Shown here one piece after another: positions 9,501 to 15,424 of a DNA stretch of 15,557 bases (position 1 is its first letter; the number at the start of each line of letters is the position of its first letter). Position numbers and translations under genes: made by a program. The stretch comes from Gemmatimonadota bacterium (GTDB taxonomy: Bacteria; GCA-2686955), in the NCBI GenBank assembly GCA_002686955.1, contig NYZA01000188.1, positions 1 to 15,557 of the forward strand, written 5' to 3'. The notes beneath the pieces were generated by a model, which saw nothing but the letters and a program-made list of their open reading frames with translations, made no database searches and was not told the DNA's origin.

Positions 9501-10232
9501 GTTGAGATTCGACCCCATGACCGCGAGCAGTTTCGCGTTGTACCAGTCCGCGGACTCGTTCACATCGGTCTGCTCCCCCCATGTTTCGGGTGAGGCCGAT
9601 GGAAGATCGCAGTACCAATCGTAGAAAGAGAGAGCGACGCCGCCCATCAACTGCAGCATCCGGGCGCCCGATGCGTAGCTGATCATCGACATCGCGGGGA
9701 TCGGTGAAAAGCCGGCGATGCGGTCCGGGCCGTGCGTCTTGATCGTATGGATCATCGATGCGCAGATCAGCTCGAGGGCTTCGTCCCAACTCGCGCGCCG
9801 GAATCCACCCTTGCCCCTGGCTCTGAGCCACCGCGCTCGAGCACTATCGTCGCTCACGAGTGAGCGCCATGCCTCGACGGGGTCTTCGTGGGCGGCGCGG
9901 GCCGTGCGCCAGAGATCGACCAAGGCGCCGCGGATGTAGGGGTACTTCACTCGTAGGGGGCTGTAGAGGTACCAGGAGTATGAGATGCCCCGCTGGCATC
10001 CGCGCGGCTCGTACGGTGGGATCTCGGGATCGATCTCGGGATAGTCGAGTCCCTGCATTTCCCAGGTTACGATGCCGTCTTTTACATGAATCTGCCATGT
10101 GCAGCCGCCGGTGCAGTTCACTCCGTGAGTGCTGCGCACTGTCTTGTCGTACTGCCAACGGTTGCGGTAGAACTCCTCCCACGAGCGTGCGTGGGGATCG
10201 ACGTTGTCTTGGATCCAGAGTTTGTCGCTCAT
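6597..10232 (-). CDS. narG: Respiratory nitrate reductase alpha subunit (Mo-bisMGD catalytic subunit), NarG/NxrA family
   Basis: A 1211-residue protein, near the 1200-1250 usual for NarG. His36, Cys40, Cys44 and Cys79 (HGVNCTGGC ... RGCQRG) form the H-x3-C-x3-C-x34-C site of the FS0 cluster. Asp209 in FYDWYCDLP sits at the position of the molybdenum-ligating Asp of the E. coli enzyme, judged by equal spacing from the FS0 His. [34 protein letters not shown] and the C-terminal [14 protein letters not shown] block are family signatures. No twin-arginine signal is present, so the active site is inferred to face the cytoplasm. It reduces nitrate to nitrite with electrons from NarH. Remembered sequences of Thermus NarG and Nitrobacter-type NxrA share the [10 protein letters not shown] and YEPRGCQRG style, so nitrite oxidation cannot be excluded. 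The start overlaps the end of the cytochrome gene as ATGA. Confidence 0.97.
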   Translation of the reverse strand: MSDKLWIQDNVDPHARSWEEFYRNRWQYDKTVRSTHGVNCTGGCTWQIHVKDGIVTWEMQGLDYPEIDPEIPPYEPRGCQRGISYSWYLYSPLRVKYPYIRGALVDLWRTARAAHEDPVEAWRSLVSDDSARARWLRARGKGGFRRASWDEALELICASMIHTIKTHGPDRIAGFSPIPAMSMISYASGARMLQLMGGVALSFYDWYCDLPSASPETWGEQTDVNESADWYNAKLLAVMGSNLNMTRTPDCHFAAEARHNGTKMYVFAPDFSQVSKYADTWLRVNAGQDGAWWMAVNHVILKEFHHDRAIGAFQDYLKQYSDAPHLVELVEEDGKVRPGQLLRANRLEHYSDVENGDWQFLFWDTADDRPKLPSGAVGSRWAEQNKGHWNLKLEDITDGSAIDPVLSFLNGAGDTVMVEFDDFAEARAIERGVPARKLKTAEGKEVVVTTTYDLLMAQYGVPRGLPGAYAASYDDEDAPYTPAWQERFTGLGRKDLIQFAREWASTAEHTGGKCTIIIGAGINHWYHANLMYRAGIHALMLCGCIGKNGGGLAHYVGQEKLAPAESWGAIALGKDWFPTARLQNAPSWHYVHTDQWRYEKSFTDYHTVPPNQKEGSLAQGHTMDVQVRAVKNGWLPFYPQFTENSLEIVEKAKADGAADNDAVVEHALSRIKSGDLKFAVEDPDAPESWPRVWFIWRGNALMSSSKGHEYFLKHYLGTHHNEIADEIAGDSVTEITYRDIAPEGKMDLVVDLNFRMDTSALYSDVVLPAATWYEKADLNSTDMHSFVHPLSEAVPPCWESKSDWGIFRAVAERFSKMAERHFPEKVDDLVAMPLAHDTPAEIAQPQIRDWSKDEIEAIPGKTMPNLKVVSRDYKNLYRQYTSLGPLVRDKGIGAHGTHYKCDEFYDELTTRASTTWEGATYPSIEQDVDVCNAVLRLATVSNGELAYRSYKNMEERTGLPLAHIAEKSRSVRMTYEDLQTRPHRYLSSPMWSGLIEYGRAYSPYTYNHDHLVPWRTLTGRQHFYLDHPGYLQFGEHLPTYKPKPTPHQYSDLRVSDAVGKTMMLNYLTPHGKWHIHSTYGDNQRMTTLSRGCEPFWMNDKDAAQIEIADNDWVEVHNDHGVVVTRACVSARIPRGICIIYHSPERTYGVPKSPLRGNRRGGGHNSLTRTRLKPNLMIGGYGQFTYHFNYWGPIGCNRDTHVYVRRLPELRW

Positions 10233-11107
10233 TGTTGCTTAGCCTCCACTCCGTCGGAGCTTGCCGCGACGAGCGCCTTGCGCACACCGGTGAAGCGTCC
10301 CTTCCACATCAAGTCGAAGATCATCAAGGCGGCGGCCGTGCCCGATAGTCCGAGAAGGATGAAGATCAGTGTGGCCGCTTGGCTGCTTTCTGGTGGGTCT
10401 TGCGCGATATCAGAGAAGTAGGCGAGGAGCGGAAGAATCTCCTTGTCGCCATCTAGGGGATGAGGTGCGAAGATCGACTGCATCGTGGTCGTCGCCGGCG
10501 CCGCAAGCCAAGTTCCCAGACCCTTGCGACCGTTCAGCCGTCCATAGACATCGCTCAGCTCCGGACCCAGTCCTCCGCCCGCCAGCACTCCGATCCCGCT
10601 GACCGAGTGGCAAGATACGCAGGCCGCTCCCCCATTCTTCAGGGGCTGAGTGCCGAGAAAGATCTCTCGTCCGAGTCGCACATCGTCTTCAGTGAAGGGG
10701 CGATCGCTCATCTGGATGCCGGCGAACTTCGATTTCTCCAACGCCGACTCGGCTTCGATGAGTTCGAGCAGCGCTTTCGCGCGATCCAGCGTCATACCCG
10801 CGATCGCGGGCATCACGACTCCGCGGGCTTCGTTCCGTAGTTTGAGGGCGTACGCATCACCGCTGTCGATGACGGTCGCCGGCTCGACGATGAAGCGGGC
10901 CAACCACGCCCGGTCCTTTCGTTGCGACACATCTTTCAGATCGGGACCCGTCAGGCGGCCACCACCGATTGTGTGGCAGCTCATGCAGTTGGCCTCGAAA
11001 TCCGAAATAGGATCCTCGGCCCTCGCGTGGGAAAGCGTCGGCAGCGCCATCGCGAGCAGTGCGGGAGCTGCCCGTCGAACGACAGTTGCGACTCGCTGGA
11101 TTCTCAT
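10229..11107 (-). CDS. Membrane-anchored dihaem cytochrome c, NarC-like
   Basis: A 292-residue protein with an N-terminal signal sequence (about residues 1-30, ending in an Ala-rich cleavage region), two CxxCH haem c motifs at residues 41-45 and 163-167, and one C-terminal membrane helix (about 244-266) followed by a short basic tail. Each haem half is a class I cytochrome c domain; Met99 and Met209 are plausible sixth ligands. The haem domains would lie in the periplasm. It is the first gene of the nar operon and overlaps narG by four bases. Dihaem cytochromes called NarC precede narG in Thermus, and a cytochrome c gene precedes the nxr genes of Nitrobacter, in both cases linking the enzyme to a cytochrome c pool. 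I infer the same role but leave the symbol blank since homology to NarC is judged from architecture and position only. A GAGGAG lies six bases before the ATG. Confidence 0.88.
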   Translation of the reverse strand: MRIQRVATVVRRAAPALLAMALPTLSHARAEDPISDFEANCMSCHTIGGGRLTGPDLKDVSQRKDRAWLARFIVEPATVIDSGDAYALKLRNEARGVVMPAIAGMTLDRAKALLELIEAESALEKSKFAGIQMSDRPFTEDDVRLGREIFLGTQPLKNGGAACVSCHSVSGIGVLAGGGLGPELSDVYGRLNGRKGLGTWLAAPATTTMQSIFAPHPLDGDKEILPLLAYFSDIAQDPPESSQAATLIFILLGLSGTAAALMIFDLMWKGRFTGVRKALVAASSDGVEAKQQ

Positions 11108-11113
11108 TCGAAT

Positions 11114-11119
11114 CTCCTC
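11114..11119 (-). promoter_or_regulatory. Ribosome binding site of the dihaem cytochrome gene
   Basis: GAGGAG on the minus strand, six bases before the ATG at 11107. It is the strongest Shine-Dalgarno match at the head of the nar operon and fixes the start of the first gene. Confidence 0.7.
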
Positions 11120-11154
11120 ATTCGATCCGCGTCCTCTAGTGACGCACTTTGGAA

Positions 11155-11182
11155 GTTATTCGATCGGATTCGACGGAATCAA
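11155..11182 (-). promoter_or_regulatory. Candidate sigma70-type promoter of the nar-act operon
   Basis: On the minus strand TTGATT (11182-11177; four of six bases match the -35 consensus) is followed after 16 bases by AATAAC (11160-11155; four of six match the -10). The start of transcription would fall near 11148, about 40 bases before the cytochrome ATG. The match is weak and could be chance. No GG-N10-GC sigma54 core was found in the same interval, which fits the degenerate sigma54-contact motif of the neighbouring regulator. The choice also agrees with the two inverted repeats lying at activator distance upstream. Confidence 0.3.
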
Positions 11183-11231
11183 CGTCATCGGAGCCGCGCG
11201 AGACGCTGTGGAGACACAGAGAACCACGAGC

Positions 11232-11253
11232 GGTGCATATCCGAATAAGCGCC
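11232..11253. promoter_or_regulatory. Operator-like inverted repeat, copy 1 (imperfect)
   Basis: A 22-bp element: GGTGCATA, six-base spacer TCCGAA, then TAAGCGCC. The left half-site is identical to copy 2 at 11299; the right half matches six of eight bases of the perfect complement. Its centre is about 135 bases upstream of the dihaem cytochrome start and about 95 upstream of the candidate transcription start. It is inferred to be a regulator binding site, most simply for the adjacent response regulator, but FNR/DNR or another nitrate/NO regulator cannot be ruled out. Confidence 0.5.
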
Positions 11254-11298
11254 TCGACCGAGTAGCTGCAAGAAGGCCCTGCGCAACGGGCTTGAAGC

Positions 11299-11320
11299 GG
11301 TGCATACGGGAATATGCACC
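11299..11320. promoter_or_regulatory. Operator-like inverted repeat, copy 2 (perfect)
   Basis: A 22-bp element: GGTGCATA, spacer CGGGAA, TATGCACC. The two arms are perfect 8-bp complements. It shares half-site, spacer length and the central GAA with copy 1, from which it is separated centre to centre by 67 bp. The half-site contains GGTGCA, also found in NtrC boxes, but here the halves point the opposite way (GGTGCA...TGCACC rather than TGCACC...GGTGCA). It lies 49 bases after the response regulator stop. The rest of the 11108-11368 gap shows no T-tailed terminator and no gene. Confidence 0.6.
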
Positions 11321-11368
11321 CCGGGGGATAGAGGGCGATGCGCCCCCCGAGATAAATGCGGCCTCCCG

Positions 11369-12787
11369 CTACCGATCTTCGACGAACTCGTTCCGATCGA
11401 GATCGAGGGTGCGCATTATCCGTTGAAACGCCGCCCGCGTAAGGCCGCACAACTCGGCGGCCCGGGTTACGTTGCCGGCCGTTACCCGCAATGAGCGCTC
11501 TGCGATTCGGCGCTGGAAGGCCTGCAATACCTGCTGCTTGCCGTCTTCATAGGAGAGGCCTTCCGCATCGACCGTGAACCATGGGTCGCTCTCATCGCTC
11601 AGGCGGAGATGTTGTGTGCGGATCGTCTCGCCCCTCGCCAAGACCACGGCCCGTCGGATGCTGTTCTCGAGCTCCCGCGCGTTGCCGGGCCAGTCGTGGG
11701 CGCGGAGCGCATCGAGCGCTCCTTCACTCAAGTCCCCGGCGTCTCGGGCATCGGTGGAGTAGAGGCTCAGGAAATGATCGGCGAGGGGGACGATGTCGCC
11801 GGGGCGGTCCTTCAGCGGAGGCACATCGAGCGTTACCACGCGAAGGCGGAAGTAGAGGTCTTTGCGAAACGCCTTCTCCGCGATCCGCTCATGTAGATGC
11901 TGGTCGGTGGCGGCCACGATCCTGAACTCGACCGGTTCGGGCGTCGTCGAGCCCAAGGGGATCGCGCACTCTTCCTGCAATGCCTGCAGCAACTTCCCCT
12001 GCGCGAGTGGGGGCAATGCAGTGATCCTGTCCAGATAGACCGTGCCTCCTGTCGCCCGTGCCAAGACCCCCTTTCGATCTTCATTCGCGCCCGGCAAGGC
12101 TCCGGCGACATGGCCGAAGAGCTCCGATTCGATCGCCGACTCGCTGAGCGCGGCGAGCCGAACATGGGTAAAAGGCAGCGAGGGATCGCGGCTGCTCTCA
12201 TGTATGAGCCTTGCAACCAGAGACTTGCCGGATCCACTCTCGCCGCGGATCAGCACCGGCATGCTCGTCGGGCCGATCTGTCGAGCCAGTTCCAAGACCT
12301 CGACCATGCTCGGGTCTTCGGCGATGATCCGAGAGGGCTCGCCTTCTCCCGCGGTGTTCATTCGGCGCACCCGCTCCGCGACAAGTGCGTCACAACCGTG
12401 TCGAGCGACTTCTTCCAGAATCTCGCGGTTGTCGAAGGGCTTGGTGATGAAGTGCGCGGCCCCGCGCCGCATCGCCTCTACCGCCAGCTCGATCGTGCCG
12501 TACCCGGTGATCATCAGCACTTGGATCTCAGGGCGATCTCGGCGCACGCGCTCGAGCAGCTCCATGCCGCTCATTTCGCCCATCGTCACGTCGGAAAGCA
12601 GGAGATGAGGTGCCCATCCCCGCAACACTTCTATCGCCATCTCGGCGCTGGCTGCCTCTCGAACCTCCGCTCCGAGGCTCGTGACCAGAAGTCGCAGTCC
12701 GAGGCGCACATCGGCTTCGTCGTCGACGATGAGCACGCGAAGCTGCTCGAATCCTCGCTCGACCGAACATTCCTTAAGCCGGCTCAT
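11369..12787 (-). CDS. NtrC-architecture response regulator with degenerate AAA+ motifs
   Basis: A 472-residue protein with three parts. Residues 16-128 are a receiver with Asp22/Asp23, phosphoacceptor Asp66, Thr94 and Lys116 all present. Residues about 150-385 are an AAA+ domain aligned with the sigma54-activator family: Walker A GESGSGKS (182-189), ESELFGH (221-226 region), FRKDLYFRL with arginine-finger region, and PPLKDRPGDI. The C-terminus is a Fis-type helix-turn-helix (GNVTRAAELCGLTRAAFQRI). Two key motifs are altered: GAFTGA reads GALPGA (229-234), and the Walker B acidic pair DE reads DR (Asp253-Arg254). It therefore probably cannot drive sigma54 polymerase by the usual mechanism and may act as a phosphorylation-controlled DNA-binding protein. 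The gene overlaps its kinase by ATGA and faces the nar operon in the same direction, so that operon and its own promoter are the likely targets. Confidence 0.92.
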   Translation of the reverse strand: MSRLKECSVERGFEQLRVLIVDDEADVRLGLRLLVTSLGAEVREAASAEMAIEVLRGWAPHLLLSDVTMGEMSGMELLERVRRDRPEIQVLMITGYGTIELAVEAMRRGAAHFITKPFDNREILEEVARHGCDALVAERVRRMNTAGEGEPSRIIAEDPSMVEVLELARQIGPTSMPVLIRGESGSGKSLVARLIHESSRDPSLPFTHVRLAALSESAIESELFGHVAGALPGANEDRKGVLARATGGTVYLDRITALPPLAQGKLLQALQEECAIPLGSTTPEPVEFRIVAATDQHLHERIAEKAFRKDLYFRLRVVTLDVPPLKDRPGDIVPLADHFLSLYSTDARDAGDLSEGALDALRAHDWPGNARELENSIRRAVVLARGETIRTQHLRLSDESDPWFTVDAEGLSYEDGKQQVLQAFQRRIAERSLRVTAGNVTRAAELCGLTRAAFQRIMRTLDLDRNEFVEDR

Positions 12788-14946
12788 GACCCGTGCTCCT
12801 TCGTCATCCCCAAAGCCTGCGGTATGAGCAATTCGAACATCGTTCCCTTTTCGGCGGATCCAAGAGTGAGTCGCCCGCCCTGGGCCGAGGCGATCCTACG
12901 CGAGGTCGGCAACCCCAGCCCGGTTCCCTCCCCGGCCGGTTTCGTGGTGAAGAAAGGCTCGAAAACATGATCCCTCAGCTTCTCCGGAATCCCAGGGCCG
13001 TTGTCGCGGACTCGAAGCAGGACCCCGTCCGCTCGGTCCGCGATTTCGATCGTCACGATGCCGTCTTCGATCTCCGACAGAGCTTGAATGGCGTTCATCA
13101 CGAGGTTGACGAGCGCTTGCCGTAGCTGCAACTCGTCTCCATTGGCGCTTCCAACCGCCCCAGCCCCTTCTACTAGCAACATAGTTCCCCCGCGCTCGGC
13201 GATCGGTCGCAGAAGCTCGACCACGTCCTCGACGAGATCCCGCGGATCGAAGTCCGCCTTTTCAAGCGACGAAGTGGTCGCCATATCGAGGAGCGAGCGG
13301 ATCGTTCTCTTGCAGCTCAACGTGTTTCTGTGAACGACTTCCGCGTGTGTGCGAAGCGGAGAAGATGCCTCGAGCCCGTCGATGAGCATCTGGCTAAACA
13401 TCGAAATGGCCGCGAGGGGGTTGTTCATCTCATGGGCCATTACAGCCGCAACCTCCCCGAGCACCGACATTCGTTCCTGATGTGATTGCTGCTCCGCCTG
13501 GCGCAATCGCTCGGTGACATTGCGGCTGACGAGAATCCTCCCGATCTCAACCCCTTGTGGATCGCTGAGCGGGGTCGCTTGAATGTCGTAGACGTTTGTG
13601 CCGATCGTCACTACACAGCCCTTGGCCGGTCGGGCGAATTGCGCCAGACAATCTAGACAGCTTCCCTCGCTCCTCTCTCCTCGTCGACATTCCCCTGGTG
13701 CCACACTACCGTGACGCCGCCCGAGCTCAGCGAGTACTTCCCGCGCGGCGGCGTTCGCGAGTGTCACTCGACTTCGATTGTCGAGTATGAAGAGCCCGTC
13801 CTCCATCGAGTGAATCACTGTATTCAATCGATCTCGCTCGAAGCGTATCTCCGCCTCTCGATACTCGAGATCCTGAGCCGCCCGTGCCAGCCGATGTGTT
13901 CTCTCTTGAATCGCGCCCGCCATCACATCGAAAGCCTGAGAGAGATGCCCGACCTCGTCATTCGATCGATACCCGACTCGGGCCGAGAAATCGCCGTCGG
14001 TGATTCTCCGCGCGGCGCTTTCGAGCTCGGCCAAAGGCTTCAGCAAGAACTGTCGCGAAGGAAGGAGCAGAAGTGCCGCCAACACAACCAATGTGATGCC
14101 TACATAAATAAAGGTCGACACCAGAGTGCGGATAGGTAAAGAAAGGGCGCTTGAGTCGACCGACAGATCGACGGCCCAGCCGGTGCGGGCATTGGTGCTC
14201 GAAAAAGCCAGGGCCGCGCCGGGATTAGCGATATCCGGCATCGAGCCAGGTCCACCGCCCGGGTCGCTGGGAATCAAGGGCAGCCGGTAGCCGTCCCTGC
14301 CACTTAGGCCCAGGCGAATCTCCTCCAGCGGGGAGCGCGCCAGGCTCTTCCGCAGACGGTTGGCCCAGAGGTCGGCACGCACCAAGATCTGCAAGAAGCC
14401 CAGCAGGCGCGTGCCATCGATCGCGGTCAGCGGGGTGGAGAGCACGAAGCTGGGAAAAGGGCAATCGCCGTCGGGTGGGACCAGAGGGCCGAACCACAAG
14501 CCATCCCGGCTGAACCCCTCCGGCGGAGCCGCGGCCCGCGCGTAAGCCCGGACCACCTCTTCCCCCTCTCGTCCCAAAACACGCGCATCGACGAACTCGG
14601 GGACCAGTGGCAGCTTGTTCGTCCGCAGGTGTCTGATCAGCTCGCGGCGAGCGGCCTCCCTCTCCACGGTCGGTGCATCTTGCGCGCGCTGCAATTCGAG
14701 CCGTATATGCCCGTCCGACGCGAAATCCTCCACGCGCCGTCCCAAGAGCTCGAGGCTCCGGTCGATCGCCAGCTGCGTGTTGGCGGCCTGGTCGTCGAGG
14801 CGAAGTCTGATCTGACGTTCCAGCGCGTCGCGGGCCGTGGTGGTTACGACATATCCTCCGAGCCCGAACGCCACGACGCACAGAAACGCGAAAGTCAGCG
14901 GGAGCTTGTACCGCACCGGCATGAGCGTGAGGGGGTCTCGGATCAT
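12784..14946 (-). CDS. Membrane histidine kinase: dCache-like sensor, HAMP, Cys-bearing PAS, HisKA-HATPase
   Basis: A 720-residue sensor kinase using the ATG at 14946, which has GGAGAGG four bases upstream; the first in-frame ATG at 14994 lies inside a repeat and lacks a good site. Order: membrane helix (about 15-35), extracytoplasmic sensor of about 240 residues (dCache-like), second helix (274-296), HAMP (297-349, PLAELESAARRITDGDF), PAS (about 370-480) holding Cys420, 430, 433 and 444, then HisKA with His505 in MAHEMNNPL, N-box Asn618 region (NLVMNAIQAL), G1 DNGPGIP, F-box FEPFFTTK and G2 GTGLGLP. This is the NtrB-like kinase class that pairs with NtrC-type regulators. It is inferred to phosphorylate Asp66 of the regulator encoded next. 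The signal is unknown: a periplasmic ligand such as nitrate or nitrite, or redox through the PAS cysteines, are both possible. Confidence 0.93.
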   Translation of the reverse strand: MIRDPLTLMPVRYKLPLTFAFLCVVAFGLGGYVVTTTARDALERQIRLRLDDQAANTQLAIDRSLELLGRRVEDFASDGHIRLELQRAQDAPTVEREAARRELIRHLRTNKLPLVPEFVDARVLGREGEEVVRAYARAAAPPEGFSRDGLWFGPLVPPDGDCPFPSFVLSTPLTAIDGTRLLGFLQILVRADLWANRLRKSLARSPLEEIRLGLSGRDGYRLPLIPSDPGGGPGSMPDIANPGAALAFSSTNARTGWAVDLSVDSSALSLPIRTLVSTFIYVGITLVVLAALLLLPSRQFLLKPLAELESAARRITDGDFSARVGYRSNDEVGHLSQAFDVMAGAIQERTHRLARAAQDLEYREAEIRFERDRLNTVIHSMEDGLFILDNRSRVTLANAAAREVLAELGRRHGSVAPGECRRGERSEGSCLDCLAQFARPAKGCVVTIGTNVYDIQATPLSDPQGVEIGRILVSRNVTERLRQAEQQSHQERMSVLGEVAAVMAHEMNNPLAAISMFSQMLIDGLEASSPLRTHAEVVHRNTLSCKRTIRSLLDMATTSSLEKADFDPRDLVEDVVELLRPIAERGGTMLLVEGAGAVGSANGDELQLRQALVNLVMNAIQALSEIEDGIVTIEIADRADGVLLRVRDNGPGIPEKLRDHVFEPFFTTKPAGEGTGLGLPTSRRIASAQGGRLTLGSAEKGTMFELLIPQALGMTKEHGS

Positions 14947-14950
14947 CGAT

Positions 14951-14957
14951 CCTCTCC
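14951..14957 (-). promoter_or_regulatory. Ribosome binding site of the histidine kinase (decides the start)
   Basis: GGAGAGG on the minus strand lies four bases before the ATG at 14946. The upstream in-frame ATG at 14994 has only a poor CAGGG-type match and sits within the left arm of the inverted repeat, so the shorter protein is preferred. Confidence 0.65.
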
Positions 14958-14978
14958 AGGGCGCGATTGTTGCAAAGG

Positions 14979-15334
14979 TACGTAACGCTATCATGCGCCC
15001 TGACGTTTAGACATAAGGGTGAGATCCTCGGGGGGACTGCGCACTGGCGAGCGGGCAGCCGTCCTTCTCAGCCAGGCAAGCCCGTTCCCTCGTTGGGGAC
15101 CCGGCGAACGGGGCGCGGGCTGAGAGCGTCCCTTTGCGGCTTTGACTCCGGGCGGGGCGCATCGCGCCGCGGCGTTTCGGGAGCAAGCAGTGCGGGAAGT
15201 TCGGGGGAGTGGAGCGGTGAGGTTTGCCTGGGAAGGAAGGGCGACGCTCGGCGAATCAGTGCTCGGTCCTCCCGAGAATTCCCTATATCGAAACGTCAGA
15301 GAAGACAGGGGCATGATTGCGGGAGGGTTGCGTA
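14979..15334. repeat. Long imperfect inverted repeat, MITE-like, gene-free
   Basis: The left arm (14979-15082) and right arm (15221-15334) are reverse complements in ordered blocks. From the outside in: TACGTAA at 14979 against TACGCAA; CGCTATCATGC at 14986 against CGCAATCATGC; TGACGTTT at 15001-15008 against its perfect complement at 15291-15298; a 20-base block at 15027-15046 matching 17 of 20 with 15257-15276; and CCAGGCAAGCC at 15072-15082 matching 10 of 11 with 15221-15231. A spacer of about 138 bases separates the arms. Open frames exist on both strands but their Arg/Ser/Pro-rich products mirror the repeat and look non-coding. No transposase or clear target duplication is visible. It may be a non-autonomous element, two converging copies of a dispersed repeat, or a structured transcript end for the gene to its right. 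Confidence 0.7.
15066..15125. other. Nested stem-loop inside the repeat element
   Basis: TCTCAGCC (15066-15073) pairs perfectly with GGCTGAGA (15118-15125), and inside it CCCGTTC (15081-15087) pairs perfectly with GAACGGG (15106-15112). Together they form a two-storey hairpin with an 18-base apical loop. No T-tract follows on either strand, so it is not a standard intrinsic terminator. It could be a folded RNA element or a DNA cruciform that is part of the repeat. Confidence 0.5.
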
Positions 15335-15424
15335 GGATGAAAAGTGGAAACTTGGGGTTGGAGTGCCTATCCGCTCCATTCGCACGCTATTCAGACGAAG
15401 AATGTGGGAAAGGAACGGTGTCGA

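Noticed and set aside
11108-11231. Sigma54 (-24/-12) promoter for the nar operon
   Set aside because: I looked for GG-N10-GC on the minus strand because the regulator is NtrC-like. The nearest candidates had the wrong spacing (nine) or GT/CT in place of GC.
11108-11231. FNR/DNR box (TTGAT-N4-ATCAA) near the candidate promoter
   Set aside because: Only the left half (TTGAT) is present. The right half matches too few bases to support it.
11328-11349. GC-rich palindrome after the response regulator stop as a terminator
   Set aside because: Only a 5-bp stem (GGGCG/CGCCC, three-base loop) with no T-tract. It does not justify calling transcription end before the nar operon.
11897-12970. Long plus-strand open frame (357 codons) across the regulator/kinase junction
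   Set aside because: It is antisense to two well-supported genes with intact motifs; low-complexity His/Arg/Gln composition and no domain signal.
14967-15335. Overlapping open frames on both strands in the gene-free region (plus strand 122 codons, minus strand 107 codons)
   Set aside because: Both are Arg/Ser/Pro/Gly rich and each follows one arm of the inverted repeat. The shared LTFR start is a result of the repeat, not of protein homology.
15359-15378. Possible intrinsic terminator for the right-edge gene
   Set aside because: The stem is only five or six pairs and is not followed by a T-run on the minus strand.
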